Positions 23,861 through 34,960 of a DNA stretch of 64,000 nt are shown piece by piece. A program made the translations under genes and the position numbers. Origin of the DNA: Epiperipatus broadwayi. Lineage: Eukaryota > Onychophora > Udeonychophora > Euonychophora > Peripatidae. A model generated the notes under the pieces. That model was not told where the DNA came from. It did not search any database and saw only the letters and a program-made list of their open reading frames with translations. Location: assembly GCA_028023455.1 (NCBI GenBank), contig JAQFVV010006305.1:301001-365000 (forward strand). The letters run 5' to 3'. Numbering within the stretch: the first letter of the stretch is position 1; each line of letters starts with the position of its first letter.

Positions 23861-26608
23861 TTAGTTTGGCATATTGTATAAGGTCCAGGTGTCCTCAAAT
23901 GCTTTTAATGATGCCAGGAGTTGGTCTCTCTTCTGGATTTTAAACATTGTTTTGAAAAAAACCTGTGTTATAAGAGGTTGTGGGTGTTCCATTAGTTTAC
24001 AATGTGTAACCCATATGGCGTAGTTCAAAAATATTGAAAGACATATTATTGGATAGGTTTTAGTATTGATACTATCCTTCAGAGATAAGATCAGTTGGAA
24101 ATCTATCTTGGTGTTGGAGAGTATGATTTCTTGGATCACTCCAAGACCTGTACACTGTGAGAAGAGATGATCTGATCTCTCATCGCCATTCATGCAGATG
24201 CTGCAAGTAGGGTCTATGTTGTTGTAACCTCATTTGAAAAAGAGAAAGTGATTTGTAGGTAGTCTGTTAATGTTGTATTTATTGAGGAAATCTAGGTATT
24301 TGGCCTCTAGATTCCATCTTTTAAAATTGGATACCAGTTTCTGATTGTTGTAATAAAGTGTTTTGATTATAGGATGTAAGATTGGATGGAAGGTTGTGTA
24401 TGTTTGCCATAATGAGATTTTAGAATCAAATGTGGAGTCCATTATTGGGCAGTGCTGTTTGACAAGACTTGTGAGTCTAGTGATCCATGTTTGTCTGCCT
24501 GGTGGGGGTCGGTTGGTGGGTATTACCTTTTGAATCAAAGCTTTTTGGAGAATGGTGTTAAAACCATATGATGCTACCAAGTTATTAGTAGTTTAATATT
24601 GTTTGTAGCAGACGAATATATTTTCTTGATGGTAGGATGATCATTACATTGTCCATGTAGGCAAACGTGTTGAATTCTCTGTTTAAATTGGGTATAAAGA
24701 GACCTGGTAGATTTTTTTCCAAATCCATTATGAGGGGATTTATGTATGCAATAATGCATAAGGCACTGAGGGGGAAACTCTGGAGAAGAGCTTGTGTCAG
24801 TTTAAATCTGGAGGTGATGTGACCATCCATAGTGATAAAAGTTTCCCTGTTGTATAGGAAATTGTTATGATCTGGATAGCAGCCACAAAAACATCATACT
24901 CAGTCAAAATCTTTGAGAGTTTGTCTATATGTACCGAGTCAAAGGCTGCGGCAATATCTAATTAGATAGCTATTGGCTTTGCCTTCCGATGGATTCTGAC
25001 ATAATCAATGACATAGATTATGTTGCCCATTGCGTGTGCAGTAGAGAAGCCCTTCTTGGCATATTGGTTGTTAGATATGTGCCTTAAGATGATCGGCTGG
25101 ATGAGGTCTTTGATAATGAATTCTACAATTTTAATTAAAAGGGGTGTCATGGAAATAGGTCTGATGTTTAAAAAATCCATAACCTGATTTTTTTTTAATA
25201 AATGGAACCAGTGTCACTGGGTAAAGGTTAGGTATAACTCTATTACCAGGTGCTAGGTAGTCCACCATCTTCTTCATTATGGGAATTACACATTGATTTA
25301 GGTGTAGGATTAGGAATCTAAGAATCCCATGTAATCCAGGATGTACACCATCTGGAAGGGATGATATTTTCTGTTGGAGTAGGTTTTCTGTGATCCTGTG
25401 CGGTCCTTGTAGATCAACTGCAGACCTAGATTGTGTGCCATTGAAGGTTGCAGTTTGCATCCTTTCCGTGGAAGTGTTCTTTTATTGTATTCATCATAGG
25501 TGTTCCCAACAAGGTTTTCCCATCTGTGATGATGGAGTGGGATGGTTTTGTTATTTTTCCCTCCAAGTGCCCATCTCAAGTACACTTTTTTCGAGTGTTG
25601 TTGTTGAGATAGATGGCCTTTGGCTCTCCTGATGGATAAGTATTCAGCCAGAAATTTTTGGCTTGATTGGTATAGGTTTTTAGGACTGTATATATCTTGT
25701 GTTTTAATAGGTTGATCTAGGAGTGTCTGAAGCTGATTTTTCTATTTATAGAAGATCTCTGAAGAGGCCATTAGGGTCGTTGGCTTTCATAGTGTGGTGT
25801 TTAGCATTGTCTGTAGGATGCCTACAAATGAAAACCAGGCTTCTTCAGCTGGTCTTAAAAGGATGTTGATTTTGTGAAAGTATATATAAGCTTCGAACAC
25901 TATGGCCTCTGTCAGGTTTGAATTTGCATTTTGCATGGTTTCATGAAGGGCCTCTAGGGTTGGGAGGCCAGCAATGGTTTCAAGAGTAACTACAAGGGTC
26001 ATGTGGTCCAAAAACAAAACTGGTAAAAGGGCTACATTTAGATGAAAGTGTTAATCTGATGAATAATATAATAGGTCTATTAGGGTTTGGTAGGATTTGG
26101 TATAAAAAGAGTAGGATCCGAGAGGAAGGAATCCTTCCCACACATCAAGTTTCTGTTTATCAGTGGAAGAAATTTTTAAGTTAAAGCAGCCATATGTAGT
26201 ATTAAAATCTCCCAATATAAGTAAAGAGCCTGATTTGTTGCTGAAAATAGTGTTTATCATCTGAATGATTTTGTGATAAATAGTAGGATTGTTTGAAGGG
26301 TATATATAAGCCAGATTTATGCTGTAGCCCCAATAGTCTATTTCTAATATGATTAAATTGTTATCCAAATAGAACATACAGAATTTGTTTGGGGGAAATT
26401 TTTTGTTAATTAATACCCCAACCCCACCAGCTGCTGAATGTCCAACTGAAAATTTAGTAAAGCCTATGGTATCAGTGTTATTATGAAATTTGGTTTCCCC
26501 CATTAGTAGGATGTGAGGAGAGTTAGTGCTTATCCAATTTCTAATTGTGTGAGCTCGGACCAATGAGTTGAGGCCATGAACATTAATCCCAGAAATTTTA
26601 TAGTTCAT
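23861..26608 (-). pseudogene. LINE ORF2: endonuclease and reverse transcriptase (broken)
   Basis: The probable start is the Met at 26,608 (MNYKISGINVHGLNSL). The EEP endonuclease runs to about 26,050, with GETKF, GGVGVLINKKF and the LGDFNTTYG block. A helical linker (25,787-26,017) follows. The reverse transcriptase lies at about 25,460-24,580: NIRPISMTPL, then LDIAAAFDSV (motif A, about 24,960-24,930), FPLSALCIIAYINPLI (motif B), and FAYMDNVMII (motif C). Motif C has YMDN where an active enzyme has YxDD, so the second catalytic aspartate is lost. The C-terminus holds CSICMNGDERSDHLFSQC (about 24,205-24,150), a CCHC motif typical of LINE ORF2. Multiple frameshifts and stops confirm a dead copy. 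Confidence 0.85.
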
Positions 26609-29190
26609 AATATAGGGTCGCTGTCTCTTCAGTTGGCCCATGATCTCGGCAGAATCTGGAAGTAAATGACTATAATTGATTTCTTGATCTGATGCTTCTT
26701 CTAATGAGAGTTGATTTGATTCTATGAGTACTGGAAGGTCCTCATTCTCCATAAAATCCAGTAATTTCAAGTAGGGGTCATCTTCCATTGGTGCTGAATC
26801 AGTATCAGAGTGCTCAGAGGTTTTCCTTTTCTTTTTTCATCATGACACTCTATGTTTACTTTGTGGTTCTTGAGAATCTGGTTTTAATGTAATTGTGGCA
26901 TATTCGTCATCTGAGCTTTATTTATCCGGGACATTTGATTTCTGTTTATTAATTTTTGGTATAGTTTGTCGTGTTAGCTCTACTTCTTGGAAAGATCCTG
27001 ATTTTAATGTCCAGTCAAACCATCCTTTTTCCCCAGGTTTGATGTTTTGATATGTGATGAGTTTTGTCTTTGGTTTATTGGTTTTGCTACTTTCTTTTTG
27101 AGGATGAGAAGTTATTGTATTTTGTTTAGTTTGTGATTTCCTAGGTGATTGGGTGTTATTTTTGTCTATTTTGATTCTAGTATCTGTTTCTTCTATTGGA
27201 AATAGCTTTAAATCTGAAGGTTTGCCAAGTATTGAATCATAGTCTTTTTTTTTTTTTGATGTTATACTGTTTATTGGCTGAATATTATTTGTGGATTGGT
27301 TTGAAATGGGATGATGAGTTCTTGATGTAGTTGTTTGTTTATCATTTCTACTTTTGGTTGTAATGTCATGGAATTCCATCCCGGTTTGTTGGGAAAGATT
27401 ATCATCTTGATCCTTATCCCTGGAAGTTATGTAATCTGGCGTTATATCTGTGAAAGTTATGTCTATAGATTTAGTGTATTTTGATGTTGTAGACCTGTGT
27501 TTATCACTGTGATTTTCAATATTATTGTTGTCTGTTTTAGGTGATTGTTTGATGTCTGTAACTGTTGTTTCGATATTCTTTCTACTGCAGTGATGGAACT
27601 TGCCTTTCTTTTGATTGCAGATAGTGCAGATTCGTGCCGAACGTCTTTTATTGTGTCATTTGTAGACAGTAAAAGCACTGAGGCCACACACCCCTGAATG
27701 TTAGGACCATTGGTGAACCTCTTGCATTAACTACAGCAGAGATGTCAGTGGGAGAAATGTTTTTTTTTTCATGGCTAATGAGAAGATTGCTGTGTTTGAT
27801 ATTATGTTTCCATCTAAGATGGGGTCCAGGAGGAATTTAAATTTTGAAACAGGGATTGAGTATATTTTGAGCTCTTGTACAGTGAATCTTGTTAGGCAGT
27901 TTTTAATTTTCCCTCGGAGTACCATAGGTCTGTTCATTTCTACAGTGCATAGTATTTTGTTTCCCAGTGTTTTATTGTTGTTTGTAAATTGGATCCTGTC
28001 TGCTCAGGTATTAAATTCTATTGCCACATATCTGTCATTAGGGCGAGTTACTGTTTGATAAATTCCCAACTCTGAACCATGTTGTTCAATTACTGAATAT
28101 AAATGCTCCATAGGGAATTTGTATAATGAGAAGTTTTCATTCATTAATACTAGGATTAGCATTTTATCATTGTAATAATTTTGGAGAGATTTATAGAACA
28201 TGTTTGGGATAGTTTTGTTGAAATTATCGGTTTATGTTTTGATGTATTTTATCAGTAATATTATTAAAGTCTAATATCTTAACTGATTAAGGGGGTTGAT
28301 TATTTTCTGTTGTGACTTCTACTTCATATTCCAATATATCTATAAGTATTTCATTGATATTGCCAACCGAGTTAGTCTTCACGATATTAACGTGTTTGTT
28401 GAAGTTTATAGCGTTAACGCAGGATATAGATTTTTTTTGGGGTGGGATTTATGAGACTGTTTTGAAATGTTTATTCGGTGTAGATATTAGGGTCCATCTA
28501 GTTTGATATTTCCATTTGTTTGTGAATGGGTTTTGTTGATTTTTTTAATCTATTATTTCATTTTTTTCCCCAAAAAATACTGTTGCCAATCTGCCATTAC
28601 AGCAGTGAATTTGGTGACCTCTGGTGATTTAAAAGATTTTTTTGAACTTTCTTCAGATAGATTTTGCCGATATTTTTTCCGTTCCACATTATTCTGAGGT
28701 TTTCGCAAATGTGATTGTGGATGAATTGAGTTTATTTATATCTGCTAAAGGAGTTTGGAAAATACGGTGAGTGTTGTTACTGTTTTCATATATATTATTA
28801 AAATTAGCTGTTATTTTGCCCGATGGGAGACCAACGCTGTTGCTTATAATTGACAAAGTTTGTAAAATTTCTTGCATTTCAAAGTTGTTAGTAATTATTT
28901 GGTGCTTAGTATTGCTAATAGGAAGGGTTTTAATTTCAGTTGGAGCCTGAGATTTGTTATTATAGCTAGGAAGATTTTGGTCATCGTTTCTGTTTAATGA
29001 CTGAGTATCACATTTTAAGCTTAAATTGCTATGTATATTATCTATATCGTTGTCACGTTCCATTTTTAAATGTATAGAAATTCTCTTACCTTGTATTAAA
29101 GGGTCCGGAATGGGGTATTAAAGGGTCCGGAATGGGGTTTAACACCCCCTTTCCTGCTGATTTCAATTTTTGAGGAGAGCTATTGTTCAT
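26605..29190 (-). pseudogene. LINE ORF1 (broken)
   Basis: The likely start is the ATG at 29,190 (MNNSSPQKL...). A 22-bp tandem duplication at 29,094-29,137 shifts the frame. The next frame pieces are 28,689-29,063 and about 28,290-28,690, then 28,004-28,201, 27,731-27,937 and 26,918-27,379. Near 27,590-27,640 the motif RICTICNQKKGKFHHC resembles a CCHC zinc knuckle. The C-terminal part is rich in S, T, K, Q and D and includes KKKRK, a possible nuclear localisation signal. The product would be the nucleic-acid-binding chaperone of the retrotransposition particle. Several frameshifts and stops make it non-functional. Confidence 0.7.
29094..29137. repeat. 22-bp tandem duplication in LINE ORF1
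   Basis: Two identical 22-bp units (TATTAAAGGGTCCGGAATGG plus GG) abut. Since 22 is not a multiple of three, the duplication shifts the ORF1 frame shortly after its start. With one unit, the frame would run on into the MERDNDIDN segment. Confidence 0.85.
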
Positions 29191-29240
29191 GTTGCTTGCT
29201 GTTTAAGAACCGGAATCAAAAGTAACTCTACGCCTTTTAG

Positions 29241-29590
29241 ATAAAGTTAAAAAAAAAGTTATTGTAGTATTATGTAAAGAAACAGACAGATCATTAGTTG
29301 ATAATTTAAAAGCAAATCAACAGCACTGCACCATCTAAAAACAAAATGCTTGTTTATTTAAAAATGAAACCAAAAAAAAAAACCAAGTGAAAAAAAATAT
29401 CTTTGGTTTACGGTAATATTATGTAAAGAAACCGAGATGGATCGTTAGTCGATAATTTAAAAGCAAACCAACACCCCTATACTATCTAAAAACAAAGTGT
29501 TTATTTCTTAAAAAACAAACAAAAAAACCAAGTGAAAAAACAAAATAAATCTTTGGTGGTTTACCATAATATTGTGTAAATCTTTTACCG
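29241..29590. repeat. Internal tandem repeats, right block
   Basis: Two or three direct units contain GATAATTTAAAAGCAAACCA, ATCTAAAAACAAAGTG and TAATATTATGTAAAGAAAC. They are the continuation of the array on the far side of the LINE. Confidence 0.7.
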
Positions 29591-29857
29591 TAATATTATG
29601 TAAACAAACAGACGGCCCGTAAGTCAGTATATTCATGCATTGGATGAAAAACAGCACCATCAAATGGTAGGGTTCAGTATACATACTATTACCAATAAAA
29701 CTTTTAAAAAGAAATGCAACAATTGTAGTAAAAATGATTAATAATTATTTATTTAACAGTAAATTTGCTCTTGCTCAATTAATAAAAGAATAAAATGTAC
29801 TGTATGCATGTTAAATATATGTTAAATAATAAAATAATGAGCATTTTATTTTGTTTT

Positions 29858-30016
29858 GCGTGTGTGTGTGTGAGTGAGTGAGTGAGAGAGAGGGGGAGGG
29901 GAGAGGGAGAGGGAGGGGAGAGGGAGAGGGGGAGAGAGAGAGGGGGAGAGAGAGAGAGAGAGGGAGAGAGGGGGGAGAGAGAGAGAGGGGGGGAGAGAGA
30001 CAGAGAGAGAGAGAGA
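29858..30016. repeat. Microsatellite: GT/GAGT repeat into a long polypurine (GA/GGGA) tract
   Basis: A short GT run and GAGT repeats lead into about 135 bases of almost pure G and A on the plus strand (29,882-30,016). One C near 30,001 is the only clear interruption. The tract could form triplex (H-DNA) or stacked-G structures. The open frame across it encodes only G, R and E and is not a gene. Confidence 0.85.
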
Positions 30017-30409
30017 GCTTACTAAATCTTTGTGATATGATAATGCAGAATAAAATGTACTGTATTGATTGATGATGACTTAAAGACTATAAGGATAATG
30101 TATTGATAACAATAACAATATTGATTATGATTAGCAATAAAGCCACACACGAAATATATTTTCAAAAACAGTAAGATTTATTTACACTATTTACAACTTT
30201 CTAAAATAAGAACATATATATTTTAATATAATCTTCAATAGTTTCTCTTCCTCTTTCCTTCTTTATTTTTGCTTTTCTAATATATAACATATAATAACCA
30301 CATTCCACTCTTTTTACACTTTAAAGCAAAATATTTATTAATATTACAGAAAAGATAATAAAAAAGAATATAAAAAAGATAGAAGAGTTATATAAAAAAG
30401 AGGGAAAGA

Positions 30410-30903
30410 ATGAAGGGAAAAGAAAGGAAGGAATACATAGGAATAAAAGTTAATGATAGTAATATAGTAAGAGGAATTAATAATATTATTAGAAAAATTA
30501 ATAAAGAATTTAAAAATGATATTAAATATAAAGTAGTGAATAAACGAAAGAAAAATGTAATGGATATTTTAGATACTAGGTACATAAGTGGGGAGAAGAA
30601 ATATATAAATGGGGTTTATGAGATAGAATGTAGAAAATGTAAGGATAAAGGGATTACGAGAAAATATGTTGGTGAGACAAGAAAATTCAATATATACTAG
30701 GTTAAAACAACATAAATATGATAGAGGATCACCGGTATATATGCATTTTATGGAGACAAGTCATAAACTAGAAAAGTAGAATATTAGAATGATAAGTTAT
30801 GCAAGTAATAGAAGAGATAGAAAAATAAGGGAGGCAATTTTAATAAAGAAGATAAATCCAAATATTAATAGAGAAAGTGGTTTAAAAACTATCTTAGTAT
30901 AAA
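30410..30903 (+). pseudogene. GIY-YIG endonuclease fragment (Penelope-like), one frameshift
   Basis: The first part (30,410-30,700) includes GVYEIECRKC and KYVGETRKFN, the G-x-Y and Y-V-G core of GIY-YIG nucleases, with CxxC-like cysteines between them. A frameshift near 30,690 moves the reading to TRLKQHKYDRGSPVYMHFME, then TSHKLEK and REAILIKKINPNINRESGL, ending with a stop at 30,901-30,903. One in-frame stop interrupts this second part. The pattern RLKQH...H...TSH..., then E-x-x-x-I, is the usual end of the nuclease domain in Penelope-like elements. No reverse transcriptase precedes it. Confidence 0.75.
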
Positions 30904-31497
30904 ATAATTAAAATAAACAGTAAAAACTAATAAGAAATAAAATAAATAAGTAGTTTGTATAATAGATAATAGAGGGAGCTGTATATAGATAAAAAAAATA
31001 GAGTGTATGATGGGAAAGAAAATGGTGGAAGGTAAGAAATACAAATAAAAATACATATAAGAACTAAAATAATTAAAATAATTTTATAAAAAATAAGTAA
31101 ATGGAAGAAGTAGGAATAAAATATAGGTAAAATGGAATTAAGAAATGGAATAAGATAATTAAAAATTAAGATAATAGATGAAATGTAAAATAAGGTTAAA
31201 TTTATGAATACAGTAATATGTTAAATAAGGTTAAATATATGAATATAGTAATATAAGAAAGATTTCATAAATATTACATTGAATTTATAAAATTATCGCA
31301 AAGGAAAAAGGTGAATAAATATAAATATGATAATAATTAAGAATAGAAATAAAAAGTAAAGTAGATTTGAAAGTTATATAATAGTAAGTTTTATATATAA
31401 AATGATGTTAATAATTAATTTGGTAAAATTGTAAAAATTTAATAGATATATGTATGAAATATGTTTGTATTGATATAATGTTTAAATTTTTGTAGAT

Positions 31498-31529
31498 CTG
31501 ACGAAGTCTGCTAGTAACAGTCGAAACTG
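31498..31529 (+). ncRNA. Hammerhead-like hairpin in Penelope terminus
   Basis: CTGACGA (31,498-31,504) matches the hammerhead CUGANGA box. GAAAC (31,523-31,527) matches the GAAA box. The intervening AGTCTGCTAGTAACAGTC forms an imperfect stem II with at least two mismatches. No clear stem III with a cleavage triplet follows, so self-cleavage is doubtful. Related motifs occur at 40,768-40,803, 46,588-46,618, 36,930-36,958 (minus) and 57,525-57,556 (minus). Confidence 0.45.
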
Positions 31530-33059
31530 TAAAATTAATAAATATTTTGCTTTAAAGTGTAAAAAGAGGGGAATGTGGTTATTATATGTTAACATATATA
31601 TTTCAGAAAAAATATAAAACAAGGTATATTCACTTGGTTACAGGTATATTCCCTTTTAGATTTATTACCAGTTTTGATGTACTGATATAGTAACTTATTC
31701 ATAATACCCATCTATAGTATGCTATTAAAAGCATTGAAGATAACTAAACTTTACTAATAAGTAATAATGACAATTATCATATGAAGCTCAAATGACAATT
31801 ATTATTTAGCATTCAGCAATCAATTATATGAATATGGAAACAGACACTAGAAGTCAAATATATACAGGATACTAAAATTTGCCCATGTCCACAGAATAAT
31901 CATCTTAAATATTGAAATGTCTTACCAATCCATCAGTGAACTACTGCTTGATAGAAATAAAATAACATTACATATGTGTATCTCTTATTATGCCATACAC
32001 AAGATAAGTTTTAAAATTACTAATAAATTTTATTGTTTTGCTTGTAAACTGCTGACAAGGTACCACAGTACAGTACATACACTATTTTATTTAGCTAAAC
32101 TATAGATAAACAAGTATCCATGAAGCTAACTCTGCCATATCATTGCCATATAATTTTAAAACACCCAAAACTTCACCATACATGGTGGAAAATAACTAGA
32201 CATCATCATGAGGGATCAGGCAATAAAGAAAGGCTCTTCAAAATAATATTATATAGTTGTATAACAATATGGCAGATTCCAATACCTTTTTCCTAAGTAT
32301 GAAATATGTGGACATCATATCAACACAGGGAAATGGAATGCATATCATGAAAATAATCCTCTTCAGGGATTAAACGATACTCATTAAGCATAAGATAATT
32401 ATAAACCTCAACAATAGAATCCTCTCATGGAATAAGCAATTGAGAGATTATATTCCATCTACCAATGCATACTATCAATAATACAATATTTAATAAAATT
32501 ATGTTTCTCACACATATCAAATGGAGACAAGGACAACTCCTCATCAAAACTATGGCAAGATAAAATAATTGTCATCTTGAAAGCTAAAAAGATAAATATC
32601 CCAGATCAAACAATGCACATGTTAAATAGTGTATGAAACCAACAAAGATACTGTAAATCAAATGACTATAAAATATTTTTAAAAGCATAATAAAATTTGC
32701 AATAATAAGAAATATAAAGTCAATGAAAAATAGCTTAAATTCTATAAACTAAAGTGGACATACTAAATTATAGGCCAAATATAGTAAAAATATAAAACAA
32801 ATATAGACCTGCTTATATAGAAAATTCCATATAATAATTGTTTCATCATAAGTAATTATTATTATGCTTCTGACAAATTACTGTCTGTTTACCCATAAAT
32901 AGAATATCAATAAACTATTCTCGTAAATGTAAGAGATGTGTATCTCTATCTAGACAAGCCTAATTTAATATTAACTTTAAGCTAACCAGTACAAATATAT
33001 ATAATTTTACCTTAGTCTGTTTTCAGACTCATTGCATATATATATATACCATAAGAATG

Positions 33060-34960
33060 TATATTATACCGGATACTCAATCTATTCTGAAACAGAGGGC
33101 GCCACCAGACCACTACGTGTCTGGAAAATTTGTTTACTGTGATCAGAATAGATGATGATGATGGTTTGCGCCGACTAGACCCAGGGAGAAACAAGAGATC
33201 TTAAATTGTTTAGACAATTGAGACAAAAGCACAAAGACAAACGTCAGCCAAATTAAGTTTAAACATATTTCATAAATTTTATTATGAGAAAATAAATTAT
33301 TAACTATAAGTTTATGATACGATAGATGGGGGTTAACTCAGGCATGTACCAGACATACTAAAGGCAAAGCTATGACAGACTGACTGATCTTCTATTAAAC
33401 AAATTTAAAAAAGAGAAAGCAAATTTCATTCAGCAGAGGATTCACCTAAACATTGGTTTTCACCTTCAGATATTTAAACCATATGCCCCTGAAATAGATC
33501 AAAGAACCCAGTGCCGATGAGCTTTCCGAGATCTAAGCATGGTCAGATCTCGGATGTCCTTATATCGGTATGAACTGCACCAATTACTACGTTTAAAATA
33601 ACGGCGATTGATCCACCCCAAGAACAATCGAAAAATATCATTGAAATGAAGAAACAATTAAACTGGTGAATCCCAGCCAAACGATTGGCGAAAATTACTT
33701 TAAAATTAATAATTAATGGTCTCAATAAGAGACAAGTAAATGATTAGAAAAACAATTGGTCTGCCCCAGCAATTAAAGAAAAGAAAATGAATTACAAACA
33801 AATTCTGAGTACACGCTCTGATAAATTTAAAGCATACGTAATAAATACAAAAATAAATCTATCGGAGAGTGCACATGAGTACGAGAATATTAAAAGTTGT
33901 AAACACTTTAGCAGAACGGAAGTATCGCTCACTTGTAATTTAAGAAAGGACAAATTTTATCTTCCTGCTGACGACTTATAAAATTACAAAGAAAAACACA
34001 ATTCTAATTTCCACGTTTAGAGATCTTAGAACGAAATCTCCACCTGCGAAAATCAGACAATAAAGCCGTCAGCCAAAAGATTTTTGGAGGTTTAGCAAGA
34101 GGGCAAACATAGAGTATAAAATTAATTAATTATTAAATACTAAATAATTACAGGTAAGCATTTTAAAAGCACGACTGCCAAAGCATTTATAAAAATCTTA
34201 CATAAAATAGAAAACTCACTCGTCGCTCTCCAATAAACAAAACGGAAAGCAAATTAGAATCTTAAAACTAAGATTCTAAGACACACTATAAAATATTGAA
34301 AAACACAGCAAATATTAAATATGAGGCTCTATTGATTTAAGAATACATATTTGTGGTTAGATTGAGCGGAGATTTAATGAGAACTAATTTACCCTGGGAA
34401 GAATAAAAACAAAAATAATTACCTTTCGGTAAAAGCAATGTTCACGGAGAGTGTGCACTTTTAATTAAGTTCATTTTCAGGTTCTTTAGGCAGCAAAATA
34501 GATGTAGAGAGGTTCCGGCTTCTTTTAGGTATTCAAAGCATTACTGGAGCAAACTTGGAAGTCAGGGATCCGTCTTTTGTGGAGTTAGCAAGCCATTCGG
34601 GTGGTGATAACAAGTATAGAATTTGTCATTTTTGCCAGCGAAAGTCTCTAATAACAGCTGATGTCCTTTAATTAAGAAATTTAAATGTCCGCACTGCTAT
34701 AACTTTCACGTGAGAAAACCACTTGTCTATCTCTCAAAAATGGATTAACTGACACTCCAAATTTTCGGGGCTATTTATACGATGCTCCATTTCCCACGAA
34801 ACACTTTCCTTGTTGTTCAATTTCTTTGCCTTAGGCAGGGCAAATATTAATCTCCCGCTCAATCTATCTAGGAATTCTACCCAGGGTTTATTGAAATGAA
34901 AACAACAACATAAAAATCAATTCTCCGCTATCAAAATTGTTTACAATAATTAAAATAAAA
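33060..34960. other. CpG-retaining non-coding tract of unknown origin
   Basis: Compared with its surroundings this tract keeps many CpG dinucleotides (for example 33,065-33,180, 33,480-33,620 and 34,440-34,880), suggesting recently inserted or unmethylated DNA. No long frame or protein domain is seen. A TATA-like GGGCTATTTATACG lies at about 34,768-34,781. A perfect 9-bp-stem hairpin lies at 33,525-33,552. It could be part of a retroelement (LTR or internal region), but no repeat pair bounds it. Confidence 0.35.
33525..33552. repeat. Perfect hairpin with partial 5S-rRNA-like context
   Basis: CCGAGATCT and AGATCTCGG form a perfect 9-bp stem around AAGCATGGTC. The segment TAAGCA...GGTCAG...CTCGGATG resembles part of the 5S rRNA internal control region with about 11 bases missing. 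This may mark a 5S-derived SINE. The symmetry alone could also explain it. Confidence 0.3.

Larger units (their letters stand above)
23662..29227 (-). mobile_element. Near full-length, inactivated non-LTR retrotransposon (LINE)
   Basis: The element is on the minus strand, with its 5' end near 29,227 and 3' end at 23,662 (AT-rich tail, AATAATAAATTATTATCGAA). It is flanked by a 13-bp target duplication, CTACACCTTTTAG at 23,649-23,661 and CTACGCCTTTTAG at 29,228-29,240, with one mismatch. The order is ORF1 with a zinc-knuckle-like motif, an apurinic-type (EEP) endonuclease, reverse transcriptase and a C-terminal CCHC motif. Many frameshifts and stops are present. The layout suits L1/Tx1-type or related two-ORF LINEs; I cannot fix the clade by eye. 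It landed in the tandem array of the nested element. Confidence 0.85.
20019..29690. mobile_element. Nested element with imperfect terminal inverted repeats
   Basis: The left end (20,019-20,039, AATAGTATGTATACTGAACCC) is exactly inverted at the right end (29,670-29,690). Similarity continues inward imperfectly to about 55 bp (…TGTTTTTCA…CAATGCA…). Inside each end lie direct tandem repeats built on AAAAGCAAACCAA and ATCTAAAAACAAAGTG. A LINE (23,662-29,227) and a second insertion (about 21,323-23,240) split the element. Without them it would be roughly 2.2 kb. No transposase is recognisable, so it is probably a non-autonomous DNA transposon. Short open frames at 20,152-20,343 and 20,441-20,710 have no recognisable product. 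Confidence 0.6.
30285..31591 (+). mobile_element. Compact Penelope-like element remnant with 58-bp terminal inverted repeats
   Basis: The arms at 30,285-30,342 and 31,534-31,591 are near-perfect inverted repeats (CTTTTTACACTTTAAAGCAA and complement). Between them are a GIY-YIG endonuclease fragment and, just inside the right arm, a hammerhead-like hairpin. Penelope-like elements typically carry a C-terminal GIY-YIG nuclease and complex, partly inverted terminal repeats that can contain hammerhead motifs. The reverse transcriptase is missing, so the copy is 5'-truncated. From 30,904 to 31,490 the sequence is purine-rich and non-coding. Confidence 0.75.

Noticed and set aside
29878-30072. Plus-strand open frame rich in G, R and E
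   Set aside because: It is the translation of a GA-rich microsatellite.
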